From contig CAYOJK010000002.1 of assembly GCA_964404285.1 (NCBI GenBank), positions 124,001 through 188,000 of the forward strand: 64,000 nt of DNA, in the 5' to 3' direction. The notes beneath the pieces were generated by a model. It ran no database searches. It had not been told where the DNA came from and saw only the letters and a program-made list of their open reading frames with translations. Source of the stretch: JBASEY01 sp964404285. GTDB taxonomy: Bacteria; CSSED10-310. Position numbers and translations under genes: made by a program. Shown here piece by piece: positions 45,235 through 54,637 of the stretch; position 1 is the stretch's first letter, and each line of letters opens with the position of its first letter.

Positions 45235-46922
45235 AACCCCCCAGTTCTCTTCCTACGATATTCTCTTTATTTCGCTATGATTTCATAAGCTTAATCAATT
45301 TTTATCGATCAAAAAAGATGCGGTCTTTTTGGGCGACATCCGTCATCCTCCTTATCACAGCATTTTTCATCGTCGTTGAATATCGTATCGCCTTTGAACT
45401 ATTTAAACATATCATGAACCAGGTTCATCTGGAAGGTTTACGTTATGTTCTTCTGGCAAAAATCTTACAGATGGTCTATTTAATTTTTACTCTGTTACTA
45501 GTTTATTCCAATATCGTAATGTCGATATCCAGCTTTTTTCTTTCTCCTGAATTGGATTTTCAACACAGTCATCCTATTAATGAAAGCGCTATTTTTACTC
45601 ATAGTTTTTTTCAAACCTTCTTGCGCAGTTCATGGATGTTTATAGCCTTTGGTGTCCCAATTCTTTTTGCTTATGGATCCGTTATGGATCAGACGTCCTT
45701 ATTCCCACGCCAAATTTTTCTAATTATTATTCCATCTCTTATTCTTCCAACAGCTATCGGAGTTTTAATAGGCACCCTTCTGATTTTCATTTTTTCACCC
45801 CGCCGGACACAACGTGTTTTTCTTATCATGGGTGTTTTCTTAGCAGTGGGACTGGTCTTGATTTTTCGATTGATTCGTCCGGAACAGTTGGTAGATCCTA
45901 TTGGTGTCGAGCAAGTAAATTTTTATTTAGATACATTGAGAATTCCCACTGTCAAATGGCTTCCAACGACATGGGCTTCAGAGGGCATTGCCGCATACGG
46001 AGAAGGGCGCCGCACAGTCAACTTTCGTTATGGAATGATTTTATGGTCGTTTACGATAATCGCTTGTGCTGCAACCTATTGGCTTTTCAAATTATTCTGG
46101 TGGCGTGCACGTTCCAGAGGCCATGGATCTGACTCAATAGCGGCAAATTTAAAGTTCAAAAGAAAAAGAAAAACGAAACCCGCTCACTTTCGTAACTCAC
46201 TAGCTTATCGAGATATGCTTTTATTCATCAGAGACCCTGCTCAATGGTCCCAAGTCATTATTATAGCAGCCTTGGTTTTTATCTATATTTTCAATTTCAA
46301 AAACTTGCCATATGCACTGTATGGATTTCAGTACAGCATGTCCTTTACGTCCGTTTTGGCTAGTGGCTTGATCTTATCCGCTATATTAGCTCGATTTGGA
46401 TTTCCAGCTGTCAGCCTGGAAGGTAGAGCAGTATGGGTGTTGAAAACAAGCCCGATAAACTGGCGAAGATATCTGTGGCAAAAATACGTGTATTTGGCGA
46501 TTCCTACTATTTTGATAGGCATTATTTTAGTACTTTTCAGTCTCAAAATTCTAGATGCTCCATTCCCTTTAATCATAAAATGTCTATTGGCAGAAACAGC
46601 CATTGCGTTAAGTTGTACCGGCTTAGCTGTCGGAATTGGAGCAAGAAAACCGAAATATGAACTGACTGACGCTGCTATGGTAGCTGTAAGCGCATCAGGT
46701 TTGATTTACATGATCTTTGCTGTAACAGCTATTGTATCAATCGTAGGACTGGTCGTGCTACCGGATATACTGCGTTATATGTCTTGGGGCTGGAGATTGA
46801 TTCGGTATATAAGGAATTGGGACAGAATTCTTGCCTGGATAGGACTAGGCATTATATCCATCTGTTTTATAGTTATACCCCTTGAATTGGGGATTCGACG
46901 TCTGAGGTCAAACGAAGATTAA
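45231..46922 (+). CDS. ABC transporter permease, large ABC-2 type
   Basis: The 563-residue membrane protein has about twelve hydrophobic stretches and pairs with the preceding ATPase (GTGA overlap at 45231). It resembles the large, poorly characterised ABC-2 permeases. I see no extra soluble domain. Direction is probably export; substrate is unknown. The 3' end abuts the convergent TonB receptor gene with no gap. Confidence 0.85.
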   Translation: MKPPSSLPTIFSLFRYDFISLINFYRSKKMRSFWATSVILLITAFFIVVEYRIAFELFKHIMNQVHLEGLRYVLLAKILQMVYLIFTLLLVYSNIVMSISSFFLSPELDFQHSHPINESAIFTHSFFQTFLRSSWMFIAFGVPILFAYGSVMDQTSLFPRQIFLIIIPSLILPTAIGVLIGTLLIFIFSPRRTQRVFLIMGVFLAVGLVLIFRLIRPEQLVDPIGVEQVNFYLDTLRIPTVKWLPTTWASEGIAAYGEGRRTVNFRYGMILWSFTIIACAATYWLFKLFWWRARSRGHGSDSIAANLKFKRKRKTKPAHFRNSLAYRDMLLFIRDPAQWSQVIIIAALVFIYIFNFKNLPYALYGFQYSMSFTSVLASGLILSAILARFGFPAVSLEGRAVWVLKTSPINWRRYLWQKYVYLAIPTILIGIILVLFSLKILDAPFPLIIKCLLAETAIALSCTGLAVGIGARKPKYELTDAAMVAVSASGLIYMIFAVTAIVSIVGLVVLPDILRYMSWGWRLIRYIRNWDRILAWIGLGIISICFIVIPLELGIRRLRSNED

Positions 46923-49409
46923 TCAGAAGTAAAAATAGCATCCTACTCGAAAAGTGCGGGGTTGGTTGATGCACATTCTATAAGGGTCCACTACAGGGTC
47001 ACTAGATACTGGGTCTACTGCTGCAAATTGATAAGTGTTAAAAACATTCTTTAATGATAGACAGAATTTTAGAGCCATATTGTGTGGCAAACGCACCTGT
47101 TTTGAAAGATCGAAGTCAAGTCTATGTGCTGGATCACCTTTTTCTGAGTTGATAATTGTTTTCGGGATAGAAAAATCATTCTGATAATAATCGCTTACAG
47201 GAGTATACGAAAACCCAGTTGCATATTGATAATTTACTTGAGCTAATACCTTTATTCCTGGGATTAAGGTATGTGTTTCTATATGAAAAGAATGGGTTAA
47301 ATCATTGTCCATAGGAACAAGAATGGGTGATGAGTCCGTGAAATAGATTCTACGCCATGGCATTTCAGGGTATGGTCTGACGTGCGATAATGCGATATCA
47401 TCTCCCCATGAAACTCTGGTTCGATTGAAGGCGTATGCCACATTAAAACCAGACATTCCGTCTGGTAGTTCCCATGCTGCCAAAAAGGACAATCCAATAT
47501 TTTTCCCGGCTTCGCCCATGGAGGGAATATTGAATTCAACACCGGATTCTGTTTCCAACGGTAGCATGAAAACCATTGTTGAAAGTCGTGAATAATAACC
47601 ATTTATTTCAAAATAATTAGTTTTTGTATAAGTCCGTTTATAGCCGCCAAACCATCTAAATCCCGATTGTGGTTCGGTTATAGGTATAGCAAAGTCTATT
47701 TGATCACTAAATCGTATTTGTTCAGCTAAAAAACCTATTCCAGGAGATTGAATAAGGCGCTCAACCCCGCCGGTAACCCTATTTTTTCCCCAAGTCCAAA
47801 CGGAAAATATTCTTGGTGAAAGATAGTCTGATTGTTCAAGATAATTAAATCTATCCCAGCGAATAGCCAAGCCGATTTCTAGGTGTTCGCTTAAAAACCA
47901 CCTATCACGCCCCCATAATGACAGTTCGTAATCTGAGCTGTCGGTAATCCAATGGTAATCGAACGCTTCAATATTGTCTCCCACTGTAAAGCCTTCTTTA
48001 ACATCTGTCGATGTCAAGTTCACGGCAATTCCCGCCTCAATTGCATGGAACAAAGTGGAATTGCCGCCTTCTACGATCAATCGATGTACAGCACGTTTCT
48101 TATCAGCAAACCACACCCCCAAATTATATGGAAGATTGGTAGGATGGTTTCCATTCTCAGCCATATTTCCAGCCTGAGTATCTAAATTCAAAGATGAGGC
48201 CGTGATACTGTACCAATAGGAAGATAATAAGCGCTGTTTTAAATGAAGGGCTACAAACAAATTCTTGTTTTCAGTAAGTAATGGTGGATATTTACGGAGA
48301 CTCCATTGTTTTTCAGTCAGGATTGAATCGGATTGATATCCTGCGAGCAGCGTGATCATGTTTTGTTTTTTGTTCCATGAATATGTTGATTTTATCCAAG
48401 TATTTACATCTTTTAGGGAATCTTCATTCACAAAATCAGATGCATAACCTCTATTGGAAACTCTCCAGTCAGCTGCTCCGATCACATCTAAATTGTTTAA
48501 CCCGCTACTGAGCAATAGATGTAAACGTCGGTCTTTCAATTGTGGTTCATGGTCAGGTATTTTAATGTTTCCGTTATCAAACTCTTTCCAATAATTAAAC
48601 ATATCTTTGCTGGATTTATCTAAAATAAATGAATTATTTCGTACGATATCCGACCAACCTACCATACCCGAAATCAATTGATTTCCTGGATTTCCTGTTC
48701 GAATATTGATAGCGCCACCAACAAATGTTTGTTGATTGACATCCTGTCCTGCTTTGACTGCAATAACTCCATCGGTAATTGAGCTAGGTGGAAAAAACAC
48801 AGGGCGTTGATCAGAGGGATCCTGAAGCGGAATTCCATCGATGAAAAGTCCGACATCTGATGTTCTTTGAGATGCAAACCTTGGGAGCCCGGAATCAGGC
48901 TGGAGTGTCATTCCCGGAATAGCTTCCATGATTTCAGGAAGGGTTGAAGAGACCGAATTTTGTTCTACTTCAACATATCCTGGATTGATCGATGGAAATT
49001 TTCTTGTGATGATTTGAAAATGAGATTCTGTTAACTGTGATAAGCTACCAAGATAAGGACAAAGTTGTAATTTACAGATAATAAAAGCGTTTTCCTCAAT
49101 AAAAAAAACTGTCTTTTCTAGTGGTAAAAAACCTTCTTTTTCTGCCCGTATCCAGTAATAACCTGGTTCTGCTCGATAAAACCATGCCGTGCCATCGTGG
49201 TCTGTTATTCCCTTCATCATCATCGTGCCGAATTGACCAGATAAAAAACGGTGATCGACAGGTCCAATCTCGATGTTGACAGCTTGAAGTGGAGTGCCAA
49301 AATCATCAGTAGATTGTGCTGAAATGACAGATGACTGAGCTTTTACTGAAACTCCGACAAAAAGGATAAAAACGATGATCGATAATGATATGCAGTGTTG
49401 GCGACTCAT
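46923..49409 (-). CDS. TonB-dependent outer-membrane receptor
   Basis: The 828-residue precursor has a signal peptide (about 1-25, ending VKAQ), a carboxypeptidase-regulatory-like beta domain (about 30-115, with GTAWFYRAEPGYYWIRAEKE), a plug domain (PEIMEAIPGMTL, GLFIDGIPLQDPSDQ) and a 22-stranded-type barrel ending in an aromatic, GCYFYF. Such receptors take up large or scarce nutrients with TonB energy. The regulatory domain is typical of FCB-group receptors. No SusD-like partner or TonB/ExbBD genes are beside it, so the ligand is unknown. Confidence 0.92.
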   Translation of the reverse strand: MSRQHCISLSIIVFILFVGVSVKAQSSVISAQSTDDFGTPLQAVNIEIGPVDHRFLSGQFGTMMMKGITDHDGTAWFYRAEPGYYWIRAEKEGFLPLEKTVFFIEENAFIICKLQLCPYLGSLSQLTESHFQIITRKFPSINPGYVEVEQNSVSSTLPEIMEAIPGMTLQPDSGLPRFASQRTSDVGLFIDGIPLQDPSDQRPVFFPPSSITDGVIAVKAGQDVNQQTFVGGAINIRTGNPGNQLISGMVGWSDIVRNNSFILDKSSKDMFNYWKEFDNGNIKIPDHEPQLKDRRLHLLLSSGLNNLDVIGAADWRVSNRGYASDFVNEDSLKDVNTWIKSTYSWNKKQNMITLLAGYQSDSILTEKQWSLRKYPPLLTENKNLFVALHLKQRLLSSYWYSITASSLNLDTQAGNMAENGNHPTNLPYNLGVWFADKKRAVHRLIVEGGNSTLFHAIEAGIAVNLTSTDVKEGFTVGDNIEAFDYHWITDSSDYELSLWGRDRWFLSEHLEIGLAIRWDRFNYLEQSDYLSPRIFSVWTWGKNRVTGGVERLIQSPGIGFLAEQIRFSDQIDFAIPITEPQSGFRWFGGYKRTYTKTNYFEINGYYSRLSTMVFMLPLETESGVEFNIPSMGEAGKNIGLSFLAAWELPDGMSGFNVAYAFNRTRVSWGDDIALSHVRPYPEMPWRRIYFTDSSPILVPMDNDLTHSFHIETHTLIPGIKVLAQVNYQYATGFSYTPVSDYYQNDFSIPKTIINSEKGDPAHRLDFDLSKQVRLPHNMALKFCLSLKNVFNTYQFAAVDPVSSDPVVDPYRMCINQPRTFRVGCYFYF

Positions 49410-49445
49410 AGTTGAAAGAATATCCCGTTCAATCCATTAGAGCAA

Positions 49446-50120
49446 TTAAGGTTTTGCAAAGCATGGAGGCAGAATGGACAATGGGGTTCTACACCCCTTT
49501 CTTCCTGCAATCAAAATCGCATTGGCTGTTGAGCTATGCGTATGATGAATTGGCTGGAGCAAAAAGGCCGAGACTTTTCTCTTTTCCATATAATGAAAAA
49601 CTTCCCCTAGGCGTTCAGGAAGCATAACCAAAGCCACCACACCTTTATGCTTAAGCATATTAGATGCTGTGGTGATAAAATCGCCAAGGGTTCCATGATG
49701 TTCATGATTTGAGTATCGCCGCGAAAGGTCAGGACTCATTTTTCCGGTTCTCAATTTTCTAAAAGGGGGATTCATAACTACAAGGTCGAACATTGGATCA
49801 AATACGAATTGATCTCGAATATCACCAATATGAATCATAATTCTTTCATCAAACGCATTTAATCGGGCATTTTCTAGAGCTGTTTCTGCCAAGTCTTTCT
49901 GAAGTTCGATTCCAGTAATCTGAGACATTGGATTCAGCGCTGCTAAACCAATAACAAGAAGTCCTGATCCACACCCAGGAACACAGGCTGTTCCAATTTT
50001 CAGATTTAATGAATTAACAAATCGCAACAGATAAAGGGATTCTTGTGAAACACGCAGGCCCTTTTGATCAATAAAAATAACCGTTTCAGTGTCAAGCAAA
50101 GTAATTTTATCGGCGTTCAC
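49446..50120 (-). CDS. TrmN6-like tRNA1(Val) adenine N6-methyltransferase
   Basis: The 224-residue protein is a SAM-dependent class I methyltransferase with the SAM loop VPGCGSGLLVIGLA and the catalytic NPPF motif (VVMNPPFRK), used for N6-adenine methylation. It most resembles the YfiC/TrmN6 group that modifies A37 of tRNA-Val, but PrmC-like and other NPPF enzymes are related. It shares the minus-strand run with DUF4340 and the TonB receptor. Confidence 0.82.
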   Translation of the reverse strand: MNADKITLLDTETVIFIDQKGLRVSQESLYLLRFVNSLNLKIGTACVPGCGSGLLVIGLAALNPMSQITGIELQKDLAETALENARLNAFDERIMIHIGDIRDQFVFDPMFDLVVMNPPFRKLRTGKMSPDLSRRYSNHEHHGTLGDFITTASNMLKHKGVVALVMLPERLGEVFHYMEKRKVSAFLLQPIHHTHSSTANAILIAGRKGCRTPLSILPPCFAKP

Positions 50121-50131
50121 TCAGTTAGCTT

Positions 50132-51175
50132 TTATTCGCTTAAAAGATCTTTAGCTGAACGGGGTATAGTATCAATCCGGTATTGGGGTATGAGATATAC
50201 ATTTTCATTACCTGACTTTTGAAGGTAGTATTGATCGGATTTTTCTGTTGATTGACTTCCAAATGTGAATATTTCTTTTTCGTCTGAGTTAAAAAATCCC
50301 AATTCAACAACGATATTTGGACTATCAAAGCCGTATTCAGCAACATCTTGTTTTTCTTCGGCATAATCTCCAGCTCTTAAATATTTGAACATGGCCAGAA
50401 ATTGCTGCAATTTTTCGACATCAACCGAACCTAATTTAGGATCAGTAATCATCCATTGATAGGATTGATCAAGTTCGCTTTCAGCTTCCTCGGCAATCTG
50501 TTGCACGATAAAAGGGTCTTTTCCAGAGGTTATCTTTATAGATGCTATCGTTTCTGGTTCAATTTTACTGACGATCAAATCTTTCCATGCTGTGGCATTA
50601 CCTTTTCCATAGATTGCCTTTAAATAACCTTGGGTCAAAAGAACTGTTGGAAATTCAGCTTTACGAACATAGGTCGTCATAAAGTCCATCGATCCGTTTT
50701 TCCCAACAAAAAAATGTGCAGCTTGACCACCGTCTTCATAGGTCATTCTCACTTCCGTACCCATTGTTCCAATTGAAAAAGGTTTGCTTTGGCCATCTTC
50801 ATCAGTTATTTCAGTTTCCTGTGGAGAATTTACTTGAAACGAAATATGTTTTTCTGGATTTTTCGAGACAATTTGAATCGCTTCAAGGGCTTTCGTTGTT
50901 TCGAACATCATCTCGATGGCTTCTGTATCTGCCTGGAATAGCTTTTCTGAATCTTGAACATACCAGGAATCTTCAATTTTTTTCAGAGTAATATCACCTC
51001 CAAAAGATCCCAGAGTCACACTAGAGACACGTTCCGGCGAAAAGGACGGATACAAAATACCCAACTCCTCAGGAACATATTCGATTTTCCGATCTCGTGA
51101 TTTTTCTTGGAAGACAACAGCAATGCCCAATATAGCGAATACCATCAATAATACGATCAAGTTTTTACGCTTCAT
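50132..51175 (-). CDS. DUF4340 domain protein
   Basis: The 347-residue protein has one N-terminal membrane anchor (MKRKNLIVLLMVFAILGIAVVF) and a periplasmic beta-rich DUF4340 repeat domain. Members of the family are usually encoded next to GldG-like ABC auxiliary proteins, and here the gene starts one base from the gldG-like stop. It is probably a periplasmic partner of the ABC complex encoded upstream. Function is not established. Confidence 0.85.
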   Translation of the reverse strand: MKRKNLIVLLMVFAILGIAVVFQEKSRDRKIEYVPEELGILYPSFSPERVSSVTLGSFGGDITLKKIEDSWYVQDSEKLFQADTEAIEMMFETTKALEAIQIVSKNPEKHISFQVNSPQETEITDEDGQSKPFSIGTMGTEVRMTYEDGGQAAHFFVGKNGSMDFMTTYVRKAEFPTVLLTQGYLKAIYGKGNATAWKDLIVSKIEPETIASIKITSGKDPFIVQQIAEEAESELDQSYQWMITDPKLGSVDVEKLQQFLAMFKYLRAGDYAEEKQDVAEYGFDSPNIVVELGFFNSDEKEIFTFGSQSTEKSDQYYLQKSGNENVYLIPQYRIDTIPRSAKDLLSE

Positions 51176-51176
51176 T

Positions 51177-52823
51177 TCATACTCCTGTATATCCAGTTCG
51201 AAGAATTGCCTTTTTACGTTTCCGCATCAGCGCACGGATAAGTCCAAATCCAGTTATGATTATAGGCACCAAAGCTATACCCATGACTCTATGACGCATT
51301 TTGATCGATTCAATTTTATTTTCGTCGGTAGTTCCGAAATCAAGCGGTCTATTTGTAACAATGCGAGACCTTATTCCGATCAAGTGATCGCCCAAAGCCA
51401 TTGAATCGATGACATTCTGAAAAAATATCAGGTTTTCTCCATACATCGAAAGGAACTGGTTATTGACAAACCGTGTCGAAGCTATCACTAAAAATCTGGC
51501 ATTGTCTGCTGAGTTAATTAGTTCAAGTTCATCTTGGGGAGCAGAAAAAGATTGGCCGGGTTCCAAAGGCAACTCAGGAACAGGCTTATCTTCAAAAAAA
51601 CTACTCAACGATCCTCGACACTCTATAGCTAAAGTACTCTGCACAAGATCATCTTTAGTGACATCCCAGTTTTGTTGCGGGTTCAGATCGAAAGGAGCGT
51701 TCATTAACCAGGCGACTTCAGATGTTTTAGCAAGGTCAGTCACAGTCAAAGCCGGCGATTTTTCCGGATGAGTTGTAAGCGGTGATGTCCATGGTAAAAC
51801 CAAACTTTCTAATTGACTGACTGAAGGAACATCTAAATTGAAGCCCTTCGTGCCTATCATCGGCCATAGCGGATATGGCAATCTGAAACGCACGTAACCG
51901 CTGCTAAACATTGCTTGAGCATGTCTGCGATCGACAACGAGACTGTCGGCAATCGTAATTCCATAATGCTCAAGTAACGGGTGAATACTCTGATCTGCTT
52001 TTGTCGCGGATAATCCTTGCTGTTGGTCTATCTGGATTCCATCTGTCAAGAAAATGACATTTCCATTTCTCATCAGATATTGATCAATAGCATACAAGGT
52101 CCTTGAAGGCAGGTTCAGAGATCCATCAACTACAACAATGTTTGTCCGTGGAGAAATTTCTGTCACTTTATCAGGCGGCATCGGTCGAACCACGAAATTT
52201 TTATTCAATTCCTCATGTAAAAGAGTATAAGCATTTGGATCTTGATTGTTCGATAGCTGTTCACCTATCCACATGACAACCCTATCAGTTGTTTCCCGCA
52301 CCTTAAGAATTGCTGAAGATAAGTCATATTCGAGATTACTGATATTGGGAACAAACGGAATGACTTCTCCTTTGTCGCCATATTGTAAGGCAATACCCAT
52401 ATAGCCCATACTGATAACCTGTTTGTCCCTTTTAATTTCTCCAAGAGGAACTTCAGGAATTCCCATACGTGCCAATTTCATTTTTAATTCATCATCTTTA
52501 CCCGGATCGATATACTGAATTTTTAAATTGTTGTTTGAGTAGGCTTGATATTCAGACAAAATATCTTGTACCTGAGTCCTGATGGCGCTATGGTAGGGGG
52601 GAAGATCTTTTGAAAAATAAGCTGTTATATTGATCAGATCGTCCAATTCATCCAGTAGATTCTTTGTAGCTTCAGAAATGGTATATTCTTTACGTTCTGT
52701 CAGATCGATTCGAAAAAACATTCTATACGATAGAATATTCAAGAAAATCAAAATTCCCACCAGCAAAATAACCGATGTAAGCGACATCGATCGAGATTTT
52801 AATTTATTGTGTTGATAGCTCAT
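51177..52823 (-). CDS. GldG-family ABC transporter auxiliary protein
   Basis: The 548-residue protein has an N-terminal membrane helix (about 15-37), a large extracytoplasmic domain with TAYFSKDLPPYHSAIRTQVQ and IVVVDGSLNLPSRTLYAI, and a C-terminal membrane helix (VPIIITGFGLIRALM) followed by a basic tail. It matches the GldG/ABC_transp_aux family. With the GldF-like permease and GldA-like ATPase encoded upstream it forms the conserved GldAFG set. In Bacteroidota this set supports gliding, but other phyla that do not glide also carry it. Confidence 0.88.
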   Translation of the reverse strand: MSYQHNKLKSRSMSLTSVILLVGILIFLNILSYRMFFRIDLTERKEYTISEATKNLLDELDDLINITAYFSKDLPPYHSAIRTQVQDILSEYQAYSNNNLKIQYIDPGKDDELKMKLARMGIPEVPLGEIKRDKQVISMGYMGIALQYGDKGEVIPFVPNISNLEYDLSSAILKVRETTDRVVMWIGEQLSNNQDPNAYTLLHEELNKNFVVRPMPPDKVTEISPRTNIVVVDGSLNLPSRTLYAIDQYLMRNGNVIFLTDGIQIDQQQGLSATKADQSIHPLLEHYGITIADSLVVDRRHAQAMFSSGYVRFRLPYPLWPMIGTKGFNLDVPSVSQLESLVLPWTSPLTTHPEKSPALTVTDLAKTSEVAWLMNAPFDLNPQQNWDVTKDDLVQSTLAIECRGSLSSFFEDKPVPELPLEPGQSFSAPQDELELINSADNARFLVIASTRFVNNQFLSMYGENLIFFQNVIDSMALGDHLIGIRSRIVTNRPLDFGTTDENKIESIKMRHRVMGIALVPIIITGFGLIRALMRKRKKAILRTGYTGV

Positions 52824-52835
52824 AGATCAGACTCC

Positions 52836-53552
52836 TCAATGACCTTTTCGGTTTTCAAGAGCTCGGATATTTAAAAACAGAAATAGCGCCATCACAGAAA
52901 AATAGTAGATGACATCACGTGAATCGATTACTCCTCTGCCGATACTCCGAAAATGCGCACCAATACCCAGGAATTCCAAAAGTGGAACATAGAAGCCCGG
53001 AACTCTCATTAATATGAATCCTTCACCAATAATGAACAATCCAAAGCAAATGAGAACACCAAATATAAAGGCTATAATCTGGTTATCATTCAAGCTGGAA
53101 GCAAACATACCTATTGCCAAGTAAGCGCCTCCCATTAGAATCGCTCCTAGATATCCGCCGAGCAATGGGCCTAAATCAGGGTTTCCTAGCTTTATGACCG
53201 TTATAGAAAGTGGAAAAGTCAAGCATACAGTCAGGGTAAGAAACAAATAGCTCGCCAGAAATTTGCCTAAAACGACATCGATATCCCGAACCGGCAGGGT
53301 CATCAACAACTCCATTGTGCCCTGTTTGTTTTCCTCTGCCCAAAGACGCATAGTGACTGCAGGTACGAAGAATAGATATAACCACGGAAGTAAATCAAAG
53401 AAATTTCGCAAAGACGCTTGGTTAATTATGAAAAATGTCGAAAAAAACAGCCAGCCGGTGAGCACAAGAAAAACCGTGATGAAGATGTAACCAATAGGTG
53501 AGTCAAAGTAAGATCTAAATTCCCGTTTAAAAATAGTAATTACATCGCTCAT
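52836..53552 (-). CDS. GldF-like ABC permease
   Basis: The 238-residue ABC-2 membrane protein has six hydrophobic segments and the family motif MRLWAEENKQGTMELLMTLP. It lies between the ATPase and GldG genes with gaps of only 12-15 bases, showing one operon. It should form the membrane channel of the GldAFG-like transporter. Confidence 0.9.
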   Translation of the reverse strand: MSDVITIFKREFRSYFDSPIGYIFITVFLVLTGWLFFSTFFIINQASLRNFFDLLPWLYLFFVPAVTMRLWAEENKQGTMELLMTLPVRDIDVVLGKFLASYLFLTLTVCLTFPLSITVIKLGNPDLGPLLGGYLGAILMGGAYLAIGMFASSLNDNQIIAFIFGVLICFGLFIIGEGFILMRVPGFYVPLLEFLGIGAHFRSIGRGVIDSRDVIYYFSVMALFLFLNIRALENRKGH

Positions 53553-53566
53553 AATTCAGCCCTTTT

Positions 53567-54502
53567 TTATTTTGTCAGTTGAGTGAAAACGTCTTCCAAC
53601 GTTGCCGTTTCCAAATGGAGTTCCGTCAAAATCCAACCTGCTTCAACAGCGTATTGGAATATGTCTGCCGCTGGATTCGTATTGGTTTCAAGTTTTAATC
53701 CAAAGCGCTGCAAACGATCATCTTTTTTGAACTCCATATCCTGAAAAACTGATTGCACTCCATTGAAATTAGAAAATGAATCAATAAGTATATCTATTTC
53801 ACTCTTAACGGTAACCCATAGAGTCGCTTGTTCGGCAGATTTTCCCGTTAGCTCCTGTGGAGTTCCATCAGCAATTAGTTTACCTTCGTTAATGATCAAA
53901 ATTCGATCACAAGTTGCAGTGACTTCGGGTAATATGTGTGTTGAAAGAATAACTGTTTTTTCCTGTCCTAATTCTTTTATCAACTCTCTTATCTCGATGA
54001 TTTGATTAGGATCGAGGCCTGATGTTGGCTCATCTAAAACAAGTATGTCCGGATCATGTATCATAGCCTGAGCAAGCCCGACTCGTTGTCTATAACCCTT
54101 GGATAGCTCGCCGATTTTTTTATGCATAACCTGTTTCAGGCCGGTTAAATCAACAATTCGTTTAGTCGTCCTTGCAATATCAGCTGTGGGAATTTTCCTT
54201 ATAGATGCAATAAAATGCAAAAAGTCAGGAACATCCATATCCAAATATAATGGTGCATTTTCAGGCAAATAACCGATGCGTTTTCTGACGTCGAGTGATT
54301 GACTATAAATATCATATCCAGCTACCTCTGCTGACCCTTGATCTGCTGGTAAATACCCAGTCAATACACGCATGGTCGTAGTTTTACCAGCTCCGTTTGG
54401 ACCAAGAAAGCCCAATACTTGGCCGGCAGGCACCTGAAATGTGATATTGTCAACCGCCAAGGTGGCGCCAAATCTTTTTGTTAACCCTTTGACATTAATC
54501 AT
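53567..54502 (-). CDS. GldA-like ABC ATP-binding protein
   Basis: The protein (311 aa from ATG 54502) has Walker A GPNGAGKTTT, signature LSKGYRQRVGLAQAM, and Walker B ILVLDEPTSGLDPNQ. The C-terminal extension is typical for NatA/GldA types. The frame continues upstream to 54550, but homologues begin at MINVKGLTKRFG. It is the first gene of the GldAFG-DUF4340 operon. Confidence 0.9.
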   Translation of the reverse strand: MINVKGLTKRFGATLAVDNITFQVPAGQVLGFLGPNGAGKTTTMRVLTGYLPADQGSAEVAGYDIYSQSLDVRKRIGYLPENAPLYLDMDVPDFLHFIASIRKIPTADIARTTKRIVDLTGLKQVMHKKIGELSKGYRQRVGLAQAMIHDPDILVLDEPTSGLDPNQIIEIRELIKELGQEKTVILSTHILPEVTATCDRILIINEGKLIADGTPQELTGKSAEQATLWVTVKSEIDILIDSFSNFNGVQSVFQDMEFKKDDRLQRFGLKLETNTNPAADIFQYAVEAGWILTELHLETATLEDVFTQLTK

Positions 54503-54637
54503 ATCTCCATTCCATCCCCCAATAAATTTTTGAGTAAAACGATCGGGCATGAATTATAACCCGTGATATTTTTCAATAAAACATAACGAATTTTTTTGCA
54601 AATCGGTTCCCGAATTTTCACAAATAATGCCATTTAT

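Noticed and set aside
51123..51404. 93-codon forward frame spanning the DUF4340/GldG junction
   Set aside because: It is antisense to two well-supported genes and lacks a ribosome site.
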